From: Roseofilum reptotaenium CS-1145 | GTDB taxonomy: Bacteria > Cyanobacteriota > Cyanobacteriia > Cyanobacteriales > Desertifilaceae | Assembly: GCF_028330985.1 (NCBI RefSeq) | Contig: NZ_JAQMUE010000090.1 | Coordinates: 1 to 33,543 of the forward strand | Direction of reading: 5' to 3' | Length of the DNA: 33,543 nt | The notes under the pieces: generated by a model | Databases searched by the model: none | What the model was told of the DNA's origin: nothing | The model's input: only the letters and a program-made list of their open reading frames with translations | Made by a program: the position numbers and the translations under genes | In this document: positions 24,985 through 33,407 of the stretch, piece by piece | Layout of the letters: every line of letters begins with the position of its first letter | How positions within the stretch are numbered: the first letter of the stretch is position 1

Positions 24985-26916
24985 ATGAAAGAAGTTTCAA
25001 CCGCCATTAACCCCCCCCAAGAGACTCCATCGAGTCCCTCAACCCAAAATACAACCCTTAATGCCATGGGACTATCCCTATTATGGCTAATGATTATCCT
25101 CATGTTTGGTACGGCTGGGTTTGTTGCCACTTGGCTGCTAACTCGTGTGCCACCCACTCCAGATTGTAAAGAATTGTCGCCATTAGCGGCTGATGGCGAG
25201 CAGCTCTATTGTGTAGAACAACAAGCTCTGTCTGGCACCCTAGAGGATCTAGAATCGGCGATCGCTTTTGTGGATCAATGGGATTCTAACCATTCTCTCT
25301 ATGCTGAAAGTCAGCGTTTGATGAGCAACTGGTCTAACGCAATTTTAGAGTTTGCCCGTCGGGAAATACAGGCGGGTAATCTGGAAAAAGCGATCGAGAT
25401 GGCCAGTAAAGTCCCGGAGAGTAGCCCCTTATATGCGGAGGCTCAAACAAAAATTGAGTTATGGCAAGCTGACTGGGATACCGGTCAAGAAATTTATCAG
25501 AAAGCACTTGAGGCCATAGAAAATCAAAATTGGACTCTGGCTTATCAACAGTTGTCTCGGTTGGGTAAACTCAAAGATCCCTTCTGGAGTCAAGAACGAT
25601 TTGTGGAAGTGACTCAATTAATTGCTACAGAAAAACAATACCAGAAGCAGCTTAAGGATGCTCGCGCTTGGGCCAACTATGGTACGGTTGAGGACTTGGT
25701 AGAAGCCATGGAGCGGGTGAATAAGATTCCGGCTGATAGCTTGGCTCGCCAAACGGCGCTTAAGGAAATCGCAACTTGGAGTCGCGAACTTTTGGAAAAG
25801 GCAGAAGAGCGCTTAGAAGAGGACGATCTCGAAGGGGCGATCGCCATTGCCGAACGCATTCCCAGTTATTCCCCTCGCTATGCGGAAGCTCAAGATTTCA
25901 TTCTCTTAGGAGAAGCGATCGATACAGTTCAAGAGGATAATCTAGGGGCATTTTTAGCGGCTCAAACTCAAGCGGCTCAAATTAAACCCGATCGCCCCCT
26001 CTATGAGGAAGCTCAAGGCAAAATTGACCAGTGGCAAGAGCAAGTCCAAGATGAAGTGCAAATTCAATTTGCGAATCTAATTGCCAGTGTTGGCCAACCC
26101 GTTGCCCTGAAACAAGCAGAAAATTTTGCTCAAATGGTCTCCGTTGACCGTCCTCGGCGCATTCAAGCCCAGACTAAAGTCGCCCATTGGCGCAAGGAAG
26201 TAGAGCGCTTAGAGGCTCGACCCGTTTTAGCCATGGCTCGGCATGTGGCAGCAGGAGAAACCTTGGAGGATTTTGAACAAGCCAGAACCTTAGCGGCTGA
26301 GATTGAGCGAGGTCATCCCCTACGCATTGAGGCTCAAACCTTAATTGCTGAATGGAATAAGCGGATTGAAATTATTGAGGATCGGCCAATTCTGGATCGG
26401 GCAAAATCGTTGGCTAAGGCGGGAGATTTGTGGGAAGCCATTGAGATGGCGGAAAAAATCACCTCAGATCGTGCGTTATATGGTCAAGCCCAAGATATTA
26501 TTTATGAGTGGGAGGTAGAAATTCAAACGGCTCAGGATGATGCAGATCTCAGGGATGCTGAATATTTAGCATCTTTAGGTCGCTACAGTGAAGCCATTGG
26601 TGCAGCGTCTCGTATCGGTTGGGGTAGACCGCTGTATTATGAGGCTCAAGATGCGATCGCCCGCTGGCAAGCGACACTGGATTCTCTCTATACTCCTCCA
26701 GCTCCGGTTTATCAAGAGCCGGTTTATCAAGAACCGGTCTATCAAGAACCGGTCTATCAAGAGCCGGTTTACCAAGAACCGGTTTATCAAGAACCGGTTT
26801 ATCAGCCACCCGTTTACCAAGAGCCAGTCTATCAAGAGCCAGTCTATCAAGAACCAGAACCCGTTTATGAATCGGCTCCTGAACCTTTGGATTATAGTCC
26901 TGAGCCACAGTTTTAA
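24985..26916 (+). CDS. Single-pass membrane protein with helical repeats
   Basis: This 643-residue protein has a short Pro/Ser/Thr-rich N-terminus, then one membrane helix at about 28-53 (MGLSLLWLMIILMFGTAGFV). A long repeat region (about 90-560) follows, with a recurring unit of roughly 50 residues: '..A..G.LE.AI..A..I....PLY.EAQ..I..W', a solenoid pattern like tetratricopeptide or Sel1-like helices. The C-terminus is ten VYQEP-type pentamers (571-622), encoded by 15-bp repeats. Neighbouring Cys pairs near 61 and 77 lie just after the helix. It probably scaffolds other proteins at a membrane; partners are unknown. AAGG precedes the ATG closely. The Ycf55-like gene starts 74 bases downstream. 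Confidence 0.72.
   Translation: MKEVSTAINPPQETPSSPSTQNTTLNAMGLSLLWLMIILMFGTAGFVATWLLTRVPPTPDCKELSPLAADGEQLYCVEQQALSGTLEDLESAIAFVDQWDSNHSLYAESQRLMSNWSNAILEFARREIQAGNLEKAIEMASKVPESSPLYAEAQTKIELWQADWDTGQEIYQKALEAIENQNWTLAYQQLSRLGKLKDPFWSQERFVEVTQLIATEKQYQKQLKDARAWANYGTVEDLVEAMERVNKIPADSLARQTALKEIATWSRELLEKAEERLEEDDLEGAIAIAERIPSYSPRYAEAQDFILLGEAIDTVQEDNLGAFLAAQTQAAQIKPDRPLYEEAQGKIDQWQEQVQDEVQIQFANLIASVGQPVALKQAENFAQMVSVDRPRRIQAQTKVAHWRKEVERLEARPVLAMARHVAAGETLEDFEQARTLAAEIERGHPLRIEAQTLIAEWNKRIEIIEDRPILDRAKSLAKAGDLWEAIEMAEKITSDRALYGQAQDIIYEWEVEIQTAQDDADLRDAEYLASLGRYSEAIGAASRIGWGRPLYYEAQDAIARWQATLDSLYTPPAPVYQEPVYQEPVYQEPVYQEPVYQEPVYQEPVYQPPVYQEPVYQEPVYQEPEPVYESAPEPLDYSPEPQF
26707..26856 (+). repeat. 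15-bp tandem repeat, 10 units, in coding sequence
   Basis: Ten consecutive 15-base units encode VYQEP (unit 7 is VYQPP). Units differ mainly at third positions (GTTTATCAAGAGCCG, GTCTATCAAGAACCG and similar). The near identity at DNA level makes length change by slippage likely. It is not a CRISPR: there are no unique spacers. Confidence 0.9.
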
Positions 26917-26990
26917 GGAGGGGTTGAGCAAAGTGTTGGTTTTCCCCTGAGCTGGTCAACCTCTCACTGGTCTCTTAAATCAAATATCCC

Positions 26991-28754
26991 ATGAGCAATT
27001 CTCAACCCTCTTCCATTTCCCTGTTATTAATCGTTCCCAGTCGGATCTTTCGGCTGGGACTTCAGGTGGCCTTGGAATCGTATCCTGAGATTACGGTGAT
27101 GGCTGAAGTGGAAACGCCGAATGAAGCCTTAACCTATCTGCAAGCCCAACGGTTATCGATGAGCGATCGCCCTGGGGTGGGGATTATTGCGATCGATACT
27201 GCCCTAGAAACCTCCCTAACTCAGAATGCTCTCCTGCGGTTTTGTCAAACGCTGAAAACGAGTTATCCCCACTATCGGCTGGTTTTGTTGACCGATCCAG
27301 GGACAGTCAGTTGGCAAAGGACACGAGCGGTGGGTGTTGATGGCTATTGTCCCAAAACGGCAGATCGGACCCAGTTGGTAGCGATGCTCAAACAGGTGGC
27401 GATGGGAGAATCCTATCAGGTGAGTGTCGATCCATCTTCATCGAAGGGCGATCGCCCGTCCTGGTGGACTCGGGTAAAACATCGGTGGTATCTCTGGGAC
27501 ATCAAAGCGATCTCGGACGTAGAAGCTAAGTTAAAAGTGCAACTCAATCAACCGGGTTTATCGGTATTAGAGCGGGTTGTGATTCGCGGACGGCTGCGGG
27601 AACTATTCACTGCTCGATGGTGTATTCATTGGTTGTTAGCGCCCCGCTTAGAAGCGGTAGAATTTCAGGAAACGACAGAAAATAATGGCGATCGCCCCAA
27701 TTCTGGAATCTCTCCAAATCAATCCCTCGTTCCTGCTCAGTCCTCCAGCTCAGATCCAGAATGGAGTGAATCCTTAATCCCCATTTCCCCTCGTCAGCAA
27801 GTCTTAGAAACTACGGCGACTCATCTACAATTCCAGCTCAATAATTTAACGCATACCCCCCTAGAGCTAGATATCTTAAAACCGCAAAAACGGCAAGAAC
27901 TCTTGCAAGTCATTTTAGAAGAATGGGAAGTTCTACTTGAAGATTTAAAGTTTTCCCAGATTCAAGGCGATCAATTGCTCTCGAAAAAACTAGATTTCCT
28001 GCGCGATTTATGGTCAGCGGTTGTGACTCAGTTTTTTGGCAAATATTCGCGAATTATGGTCAAAGGGGCAGAAGTGGAAATTGTCCCCATTTTGTTGCAG
28101 GATATTGACCGAATTCAAGCAGAGTATTTAGAAAAAGTCCCCTTATTTATAGGCTTGCTGAATTATTTAGTCTATGAAATCCCCTTAATGATTGATAATC
28201 GCTTATATGCGGCAGGCACACCAGAAGCGCAAAAGCGAGCGGAAATGTTAACCCAAAATCTGATTGTTCAGCTCGGCAATAGTGTGGTTAATCCTCTTTT
28301 AAATCATTTTGCAGATGTCGTAGCAGTTAAGCAGATCTTTTACGATCAGGAGCTAATCACCAGCCGCAAGATTGAACGATTTCGGAATGATTTATCCTGG
28401 AAATCTCGGCAACAACAGTGGTTTGGCGAACCAAAAGCAATTTTTGAAAGTCAGTATTCCTTATTGGTTTTAGAGGCACGAGGGATTCAAAAAGTCTCCA
28501 TTTATGCCCCCAGACGGGAAGAATTAGACCAGTTAAACGGGTGGTCTTTAGTGGTAACCTTAATGCTCGAAGGGCGCGACGCGATCGCCCCCCGACTACA
28601 AGCGTTAGTTGGCTCAGTCGGCCAAGTTTTAATCTATGTCCTAACCCATATTATTGGCAGAGGTCTCGGTTTAGTCGCGCGGGGAGTGCTGCAAGGAATT
28701 GGTAATTCTTGGTCAGACAGTCGGTTAAGTGGCAATGGCGAGCGGCCGAAGTAG
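26991..28754 (+). CDS. Ycf55/DUF3685-like protein with pseudo-receiver domain
   Basis: This 587-residue protein has a response-regulator-like domain in its first 130 residues: 'LLLIVPSRIFRLGLQVALES' (the usual acidic pair is replaced by Pro-Ser), 'GIIAIDTAL' with Asp 69 at the phosphorylation position, and 'GVDGYCPKTADRTQLVAML' with the conserved Lys. Then come a linker and a long helical C-terminal part (about 160-580) that matches DUF3685/Ycf55 as I recall it. A hydrophobic run 'GQVLIYVLTHIIGRGLGLVA' near residue 550 could insert in a membrane. The lost acidic pair makes normal phosphorylation unlikely. The plastid counterpart has no settled function. It probably shares a transcript with the membrane repeat protein. 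Confidence 0.78.
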   Translation: MSNSQPSSISLLLIVPSRIFRLGLQVALESYPEITVMAEVETPNEALTYLQAQRLSMSDRPGVGIIAIDTALETSLTQNALLRFCQTLKTSYPHYRLVLLTDPGTVSWQRTRAVGVDGYCPKTADRTQLVAMLKQVAMGESYQVSVDPSSSKGDRPSWWTRVKHRWYLWDIKAISDVEAKLKVQLNQPGLSVLERVVIRGRLRELFTARWCIHWLLAPRLEAVEFQETTENNGDRPNSGISPNQSLVPAQSSSSDPEWSESLIPISPRQQVLETTATHLQFQLNNLTHTPLELDILKPQKRQELLQVILEEWEVLLEDLKFSQIQGDQLLSKKLDFLRDLWSAVVTQFFGKYSRIMVKGAEVEIVPILLQDIDRIQAEYLEKVPLFIGLLNYLVYEIPLMIDNRLYAAGTPEAQKRAEMLTQNLIVQLGNSVVNPLLNHFADVVAVKQIFYDQELITSRKIERFRNDLSWKSRQQQWFGEPKAIFESQYSLLVLEARGIQKVSIYAPRREELDQLNGWSLVVTLMLEGRDAIAPRLQALVGSVGQVLIYVLTHIIGRGLGLVARGVLQGIGNSWSDSRLSGNGERPK

Positions 28755-28797
28755 GGGAATGGGGAGACATGGAAATATCGAGACAAACTATTACCCA

Positions 28798-29184
28798 TTA
28801 CTCAAATATTTTTAGGGCTAAATCAAAGGGATATTCTGTCGAGCGAGTGAGCAAAATGTCGTGAACTAAATCAACAAATTCACGATCGAGACGGGCTTCC
28901 GGTTTGATTAACTTACTTGCAGGATATCGTTCGGGTGCCACATTCACTTCTTCTGTAAACCCAGTTTCTAGACCCTGATCTTGATGCCAAGTCAAGCATT
29001 TTCCTCTGAGGGTCAACTGAAACCAAATCAGTTCTTGATCTTGAATATCAAAAAAGACATCAAAATAAGGCTCTTCTCCCTGATACCAAAAGCGTAGAAT
29101 CCCCTGATGTTCGTCAAATTTTAACAAGTTCTGGCGAATGGGTCTTAAAGAGGCTCCCAGCTTCTGAATATGATCGCGAGTCAT
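28798..29184 (-). CDS. Hypothetical soluble protein (128 aa)
   Basis: No family is recognised with confidence. It is predicted alpha/beta, starting MTRDHIQKLGASLRPIRQNL, with 'RFWYQGEEPYFDVFFDIQDQ' and 'WFQLTLRGKCLTW' in the middle and a helical C-terminus. There is no signal peptide in this form. The longer open frame from 29223 would add a hydrophobic MLIIFFFPILMLT leader, but that begins at a TTG with no ribosome site. ATGs at 29193 and 29184 are the realistic starts. The gene converges with the Ycf55-like gene. Confidence 0.6.
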   Translation of the reverse strand: MTRDHIQKLGASLRPIRQNLLKFDEHQGILRFWYQGEEPYFDVFFDIQDQELIWFQLTLRGKCLTWHQDQGLETGFTEEVNVAPERYPASKLIKPEARLDREFVDLVHDILLTRSTEYPFDLALKIFE

Positions 29185-29352
29185 GGTTAACATAAGAATA
29201 GGAAAAAAGAAGATGATCAACAATGAAAACAGGAATTAAGAGAACTTAGGGAACGGGACTTAACTTTCTCGGAGAATAGACCGAAAGTATGGTAGCCTTT
29301 GTTTGATCCTATAGTTCTTTATCCATTGAGTGTTTTGGGAATCCGTAATAAA

Positions 29353-29937
29353 ATGCTATTGAATTTAATTGATCGATGGAAACAGACGTTTGTGAGTGGA
29401 TGTTTGTTGCTGATGGTACTCTGTGTAACTTGGCTCTTGGGTTTGGGCACACCACAGGCGATCGCTGGCATGAATGTAGATACCTTTGATGGTAATATTT
29501 TTGCCCTCTATGGGGGCAATGGTTCCCTCGTTCCCCCTAGAGTTGCATTTGAAGATTCCCTAAAACAAGATCGGGCGACCTTATTAGTCTTCTATCTTGA
29601 TGATAGCCGAGATTGCAAGCAGTATGCCTCAGTTGTCTCTCAGCTTCAGGCTTATTATGGGCGAATTGTTGATTTTGTGCCCTTAAGTGTGGATCAAATT
29701 ATCTTTGATGCGAGTACAGACCCCACGCAACCGGCCTACTACTATAAGGGTAAAGTGCCCCAAACTATCCTCTTCGATCGCCAAGGTAACCGGGTTTTTG
29801 AAGAAACGGGTAATATCGCCTTTGAACAGGTTGATGATGCTCTGCGGGACTTATTTGATTTTCCCCCTAGAGAGAATACCCAACCGCGTGTTCCCAAAGC
29901 GGTGAATGAGCTAAATACGGAATTAGCCCCCAATTAA
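29353..29937 (+). CDS. Exported thioredoxin-fold protein with a single Cys
   Basis: This 194-residue protein starts MLLNLIDRWKQTFVSGCLLL and has a hydrophobic segment (about 15-35) ending near 'AIAG', so it is exported or thylakoid-lumen bound. The mature part has a thioredoxin-like fold: 'DRATLLVFYLDDSRDCKQYA' replaces the usual WCxxC with a lone Cys, 'RIVDFVPLSVDQI' follows, and 'GKVPQTILFDRQGNRVFEETG' contains the cis-Pro (VPQT). A conserved cyanobacterial membrane thioredoxin-like family fits; disulfide exchange is unlikely, and a binding role is more likely. The frame opens at a TTG at 29299, but the signal-bearing ATG at 29353 is preferred. Confidence 0.75.
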   Translation: MLLNLIDRWKQTFVSGCLLLMVLCVTWLLGLGTPQAIAGMNVDTFDGNIFALYGGNGSLVPPRVAFEDSLKQDRATLLVFYLDDSRDCKQYASVVSQLQAYYGRIVDFVPLSVDQIIFDASTDPTQPAYYYKGKVPQTILFDRQGNRVFEETGNIAFEQVDDALRDLFDFPPRENTQPRVPKAVNELNTELAPN

Positions 29938-29966
29938 GGTACATTATCAAAGGCTCAAACCCGGTT

Positions 29967-29987
29967 TTGCCTATTGCCTCTTGCCTC
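29967..29987. repeat. STRR-type heptamer repeat (3 units)
   Basis: TTGCCTA, TTGCCTC and TTGCCTC in direct succession, in the spacer between the thioredoxin-fold gene and the acetyltransferase remnant. Confidence 0.75.
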
Positions 29988-30031
29988 TTGGTTTGGGTGT
30001 AGATTGGTGAGATCGGGTGTTTGGAACCTAT

Positions 30032-30136
30032 GCGTAGGGGTTCTACCCAATGGCGATCGTGTTTGTAGACGGTAACGGGTACATTCAGACAGGCTCTCCA
30101 TTCGGCAGTAGTGGTGACGGGAAGAATGCTAGTCAT
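30032..30136 (-). pseudogene. 5' stub of a GNAT-type acetyltransferase-like gene
   Basis: Starting at ATG 30136, the frame reads MTSILPVTTTAEWRACLNVP, then VTVYKHDRHWVEPLR. The '..LNVP..VY..D..WV.PLR' pattern is a known beginning of a large acetyltransferase-fold family (usually '..lPw.iY..Dp.WvpPLr'). After about 35 codons the similarity stops and the frame runs into repetitive spacer sequence. The rest of the domain is missing, so the copy is a stub. Confidence 0.45.
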
Positions 30137-30183
30137 TGCTTGTTATCCAACACTAATATTAGCCAATCATCATACCGAACTCA

Positions 30184-30831
30184 TTATAAGTCGTATTCAA
30201 TCCCCATAACAATGATGCAAGTCTTCCCAATGATTACTTTTGGAGAGAAATCTACATTCTCGTTACTAGCAGGATTGTAGATGAAAATCTCTTGCTCCGA
30301 GTCTGGAAAGAGAAGGCGATCTAAGCGATCGTAGAAAGATAGATGTATATCACGAACTATCGAGTTTTCCGATTCTTGAAGTTGCCTTTGGAACTCAAAA
30401 TCAAACCATTCTCGAAAGGATTGTTGATTAAACCCTTGATACCAGAACATATCGTCTATACGTGAAGAATCCCAACCTAAGTCAGCAAATTCACTGGCCG
30501 CGCAGGAATATATAAGTTGCTTTGGAAGCTCTAAGTCATCTATTTTATAAGTAGCAAAATTATCGCATGTGAATCCAAGAATTGAGAGAAATGTAGTCTT
30601 TAACATTGGCTGGTCTTCTAGTGCTTTACGCCATCGAAAATCCCAAGGTTGATTTCTACAATCAATTAAAAACCTGACTAAATTATTTAAAGCTTGCCCA
30701 AACTTCGACTTATCATTTCTAGCGTAGTATCTGATGAAGCGAATTCCACTTCGAGAATCAGCACTCTCAACAACTTGCCTAAACACATCTAAAGTATCAG
30801 AACTTAGACCAAAGTCCTGTAGTAAGCACAT
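30184..30831 (-). CDS. Unrecognised AT-rich gene (215 aa), possible partner gene
   Basis: No family is recognised. It is predicted soluble and mainly helical, with several Trp/Phe clusters ('QPWDFRWRKALED', 'WYQGFNQQSFREWFDFEFQ') and an acidic 'SFYDRLDRLLFPDSEQE'. The gene has few HIP1-type motifs and is more AT-rich than its surroundings. It starts about 18 bases after the stop of the short frame at 30850, as in a two-gene operon. Size and linkage to a possible effector tail suggest an immunity-type protein, but the sequence does not prove it. Confidence 0.58.
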   Translation of the reverse strand: MCLLQDFGLSSDTLDVFRQVVESADSRSGIRFIRYYARNDKSKFGQALNNLVRFLIDCRNQPWDFRWRKALEDQPMLKTTFLSILGFTCDNFATYKIDDLELPKQLIYSCAASEFADLGWDSSRIDDMFWYQGFNQQSFREWFDFEFQRQLQESENSIVRDIHLSFYDRLDRLLFPDSEQEIFIYNPASNENVDFSPKVIIGKTCIIVMGIEYDL

Positions 30832-30849
30832 ATCTTCTAGAACAACACA

Positions 30850-30963
30850 CTAAGTAAAATCAGTTTCCGGGATATCTCCAAACTGCTCTTCTCGAAGTCT
30901 TAATAGCTCATCACTTGACATATTACTACAACCCATCTCTTCAAATGTTCGATGTTCTCTGAA
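30850..30963 (-). pseudogene. Short coding tail before the 215-aa gene
   Basis: On the minus strand the frame reads FREHRTFEEMGCSN, then MSSDELLRLREEQFGDIPET (ATG at 30921) and a stop at 30850. It is preceded in-frame by a TAA at 30964. The text is very protein-like and sits in operon order with the 215-aa gene. It may be the end of a lost larger gene, for example the C-terminal tail of an effector protein. The 240 bases upstream (30964-31202) give broken pieces in different frames and nothing that I recognise. Confidence 0.4.
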
Positions 30964-31202
30964 TTATAGTGCTTTCCGCTTCGCCAGCAATTCTCAATGG
31001 GATGAGGTGGAGTCGTGGAAGGGCTGAAGTAGCGCTGCTTGCCTGACTTCTACTGGCCGGTCGGCTACTTGGTAGGGTTGTTCTGTTGTTGGTATCGCGA
31101 TAAACGGCGATCGCATCGCCCGCGACCCGTCGATCGCAAATCAAGCCATCAGTATAGCTAACATTTGCAGGTCACTACACTGATGGATAGGACAACAGAG
31201 CG

Positions 31203-33407
31203 CTAGACCAAGCTAAACGAGTTCGTAAAGTCAACGCTGGCAAATGCCGTTGCACCCACCGCAAACCCTTGACCGGAAATACTGCCACCGACAAAGACGC
31301 TACTGGTGACCGAAACATTACCGGTAATGTTCACCTGAATATTGGCAGTGCTAAAGGTCAACTGTGCTGGAGATACCCCATTCACCACACCCAAGACGGA
31401 GGTTACGCCATTGTTGGTGACTGGGATAATTGTATTACCATTTTCCACAGTAAATGTGAGGTCATTGGGAGTAATGCCACCGGTTAGACCAATGGTATCG
31501 CCAGGACGATAGTCCAGAATTACATCTGCTGTGGCTGCTGTTGCGGCTGCGGTGCTGGTGCGGAGGACAAATACATCATTTCCCGCACCACCGATGAGGG
31601 TATCTGTACCGAAGTCGCCACTGATCACATCATCACCAGCACCACCATTGATCAGGTCATTGCCTTGACCGCCAAAGATGCCATCATTATTCGCACCGCC
31701 ATCCAGAGTATCATTAGCTTCACCACCAGTGAGTTGGTCTTGACCAGCATCTCCATTGACGATATCATTGCCGCGATCGCCATTCCCTCGGTCGTTGCCG
31801 TCACCGCAATTCACTTGGTCATTGCCTTGACCGCCATTACAAGTATCGTTACCTGTACCGCCATTGACCGTATCATCGCCGCGATTACCATTGGTATTAT
31901 CATCGCCCGCACCGGCATTGATTTGGTCGTTGCCCTCTAAACCAAAGATGATATTACTAGAGGCTGTACCGGAGAAGATGTCATTACCAACAGTGGCTTG
32001 AAACGCTCCAGCCACTTCCACCACAATATTGACTGAGGAGGTTGATGTGGCGCTGGGTGAGGGACTGGGTGTGCTAGGTGGAGCAACTGGGTCTACAACC
32101 GGACTCGGACTAGGAGCTGGCGCTGGCGCTGGCGCTGGAATTTGGGCAATTTCATAAAGCGTTGTCGTACCGCTGAATTCATTCCCGACTGCCAGTAAGG
32201 GATTATTATTCGGGCTATCCGCAGCAGGGATAAACGCCAATCCTTCGGGAGCGATATCTGTGCCATTGGGAGTAACGTATTGAACAAAACTCGGCGCGGT
32301 GGGGTTACTTACGTCGTAGACCATAATGCCGCCAATGCGCTCTAAGCCAATAAAAGCATAACTTCTGCCATTGACTACGCCTGTGGCGATCGCCTCTGGT
32401 TCTGCACCTTTATTATCGCTGCGACCGTCAAAACTCGTCTCGATATTACCATTCTCTAGCTCAGTTCCAGAGTTAAACAGGGCGGGAACCTGCTCGGAGG
32501 TAATGCGCCCGAAATCGTCGCCACTGTCGTAAACTAGAGTGCCAGATTGGTTCAAAATGGAGAATGATCGCGCTCCGTAGGCAAACAGGCGATCGTAGTC
32601 CCCATCACCATCAGTATCCCCATCAACCGTGGAAACTCCCAAGCGTCCGAGTTGTTCATCTTGCTGGAGTTCTGCGGCATTGGGAAATGCTGTGGGATCT
32701 AAGGTTAAGTCGGCGATCCTTTCATCCTCACCGCGATAGTCTCCTTCATTGGCTATCACATAATAGGTTTGGCCGTTAGCTTCAAAAGAAGCGATCGAAT
32801 CCGGCATATACATCCCGAACACCGGCCAGTTTTGCAGATTAATTGCATTGTCGCGATCGCTCGTATCCAAACGATTCCCTGGAAGACTGTGATCTTTCAA
32901 ACCCAAGGGTATAATGTCTTGGACTGTCGCCGTATCGATATTCAAGATGGCGATCGCATTATTTTCCTGAAGCGTCACAAAAGCCGTACTGCCATTGGGC
33001 GAAACCGCAATATACTCCGGTTCCACATCTTCGGCAACCGTTTTATTCGGGAAGATACGCACCCCTTCGGCTCGCAGGCTATCTTCCTGGCCATTGAAAG
33101 CAGTAAAATTTGCGGTTGCTACCGTTGCATTAGCCACCCCGCTGGAAATATCGATAATACTAATAGAACCTTCTGGATCTGTATTCCCCGGCTCCCCTTC
33201 ATTAGCAACTAGCACTTTCTGCCCATCTGGAGTGAAAGTAACCATATCTGGCAATACACCAACGGTGACTGAATTGAGAAAATTGCCATTAGGGTCAAAA
33301 AAAGCAACTGCCCCTGGGGTTACCGCATCCGCATTTTCCACCGCCACAGCTACCACCCCATTGGCCACCGCGACGTTATTAATTCCAGCACCTATAGAGG
33401 GGTCATA
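31203..33407 (-). pseudogene. RTX-repeat beta-propeller protein, 5' end cut by an IS
   Basis: The 721 codons from a GTG at 33368 continue in-frame to about 33407, where 'DPSIGAGINNVAVANG' meets a foreign sequence, so the true N-terminus is missing. The first 400 residues form a 'choice-of-anchor I'-like beta-propeller ('PEYIAVSPNGSTAFVTLQEN', 'GAEPEAIATGVVNGRSYAFI'). A Pro/Ala/Ser-rich linker (about 408-443) follows, then about ten calcium-binding GG.GND nonapeptides (about 473-600) and a C-terminal beta domain. Such proteins are exported by type I secretion, which uses a C-terminal signal. The protein probably worked outside the cell. As drawn here it is unlikely to be expressed correctly. 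Confidence 0.8.

Noticed and set aside
26707-26856. Possible CRISPR array
   Set aside because: Units are contiguous 15-mers without unique spacers; no cas genes nearby.
26549-26959. Minus-strand and shifted plus-strand frames across the VYQEP repeats
   Set aside because: The 15-bp periodicity keeps all frames open; only the membrane protein frame has a plausible context.
31665-31940. Repetitive plus-strand frame rich in Ile/Ala/Thr
   Set aside because: It is the complement of the RTX nonapeptide repeats.
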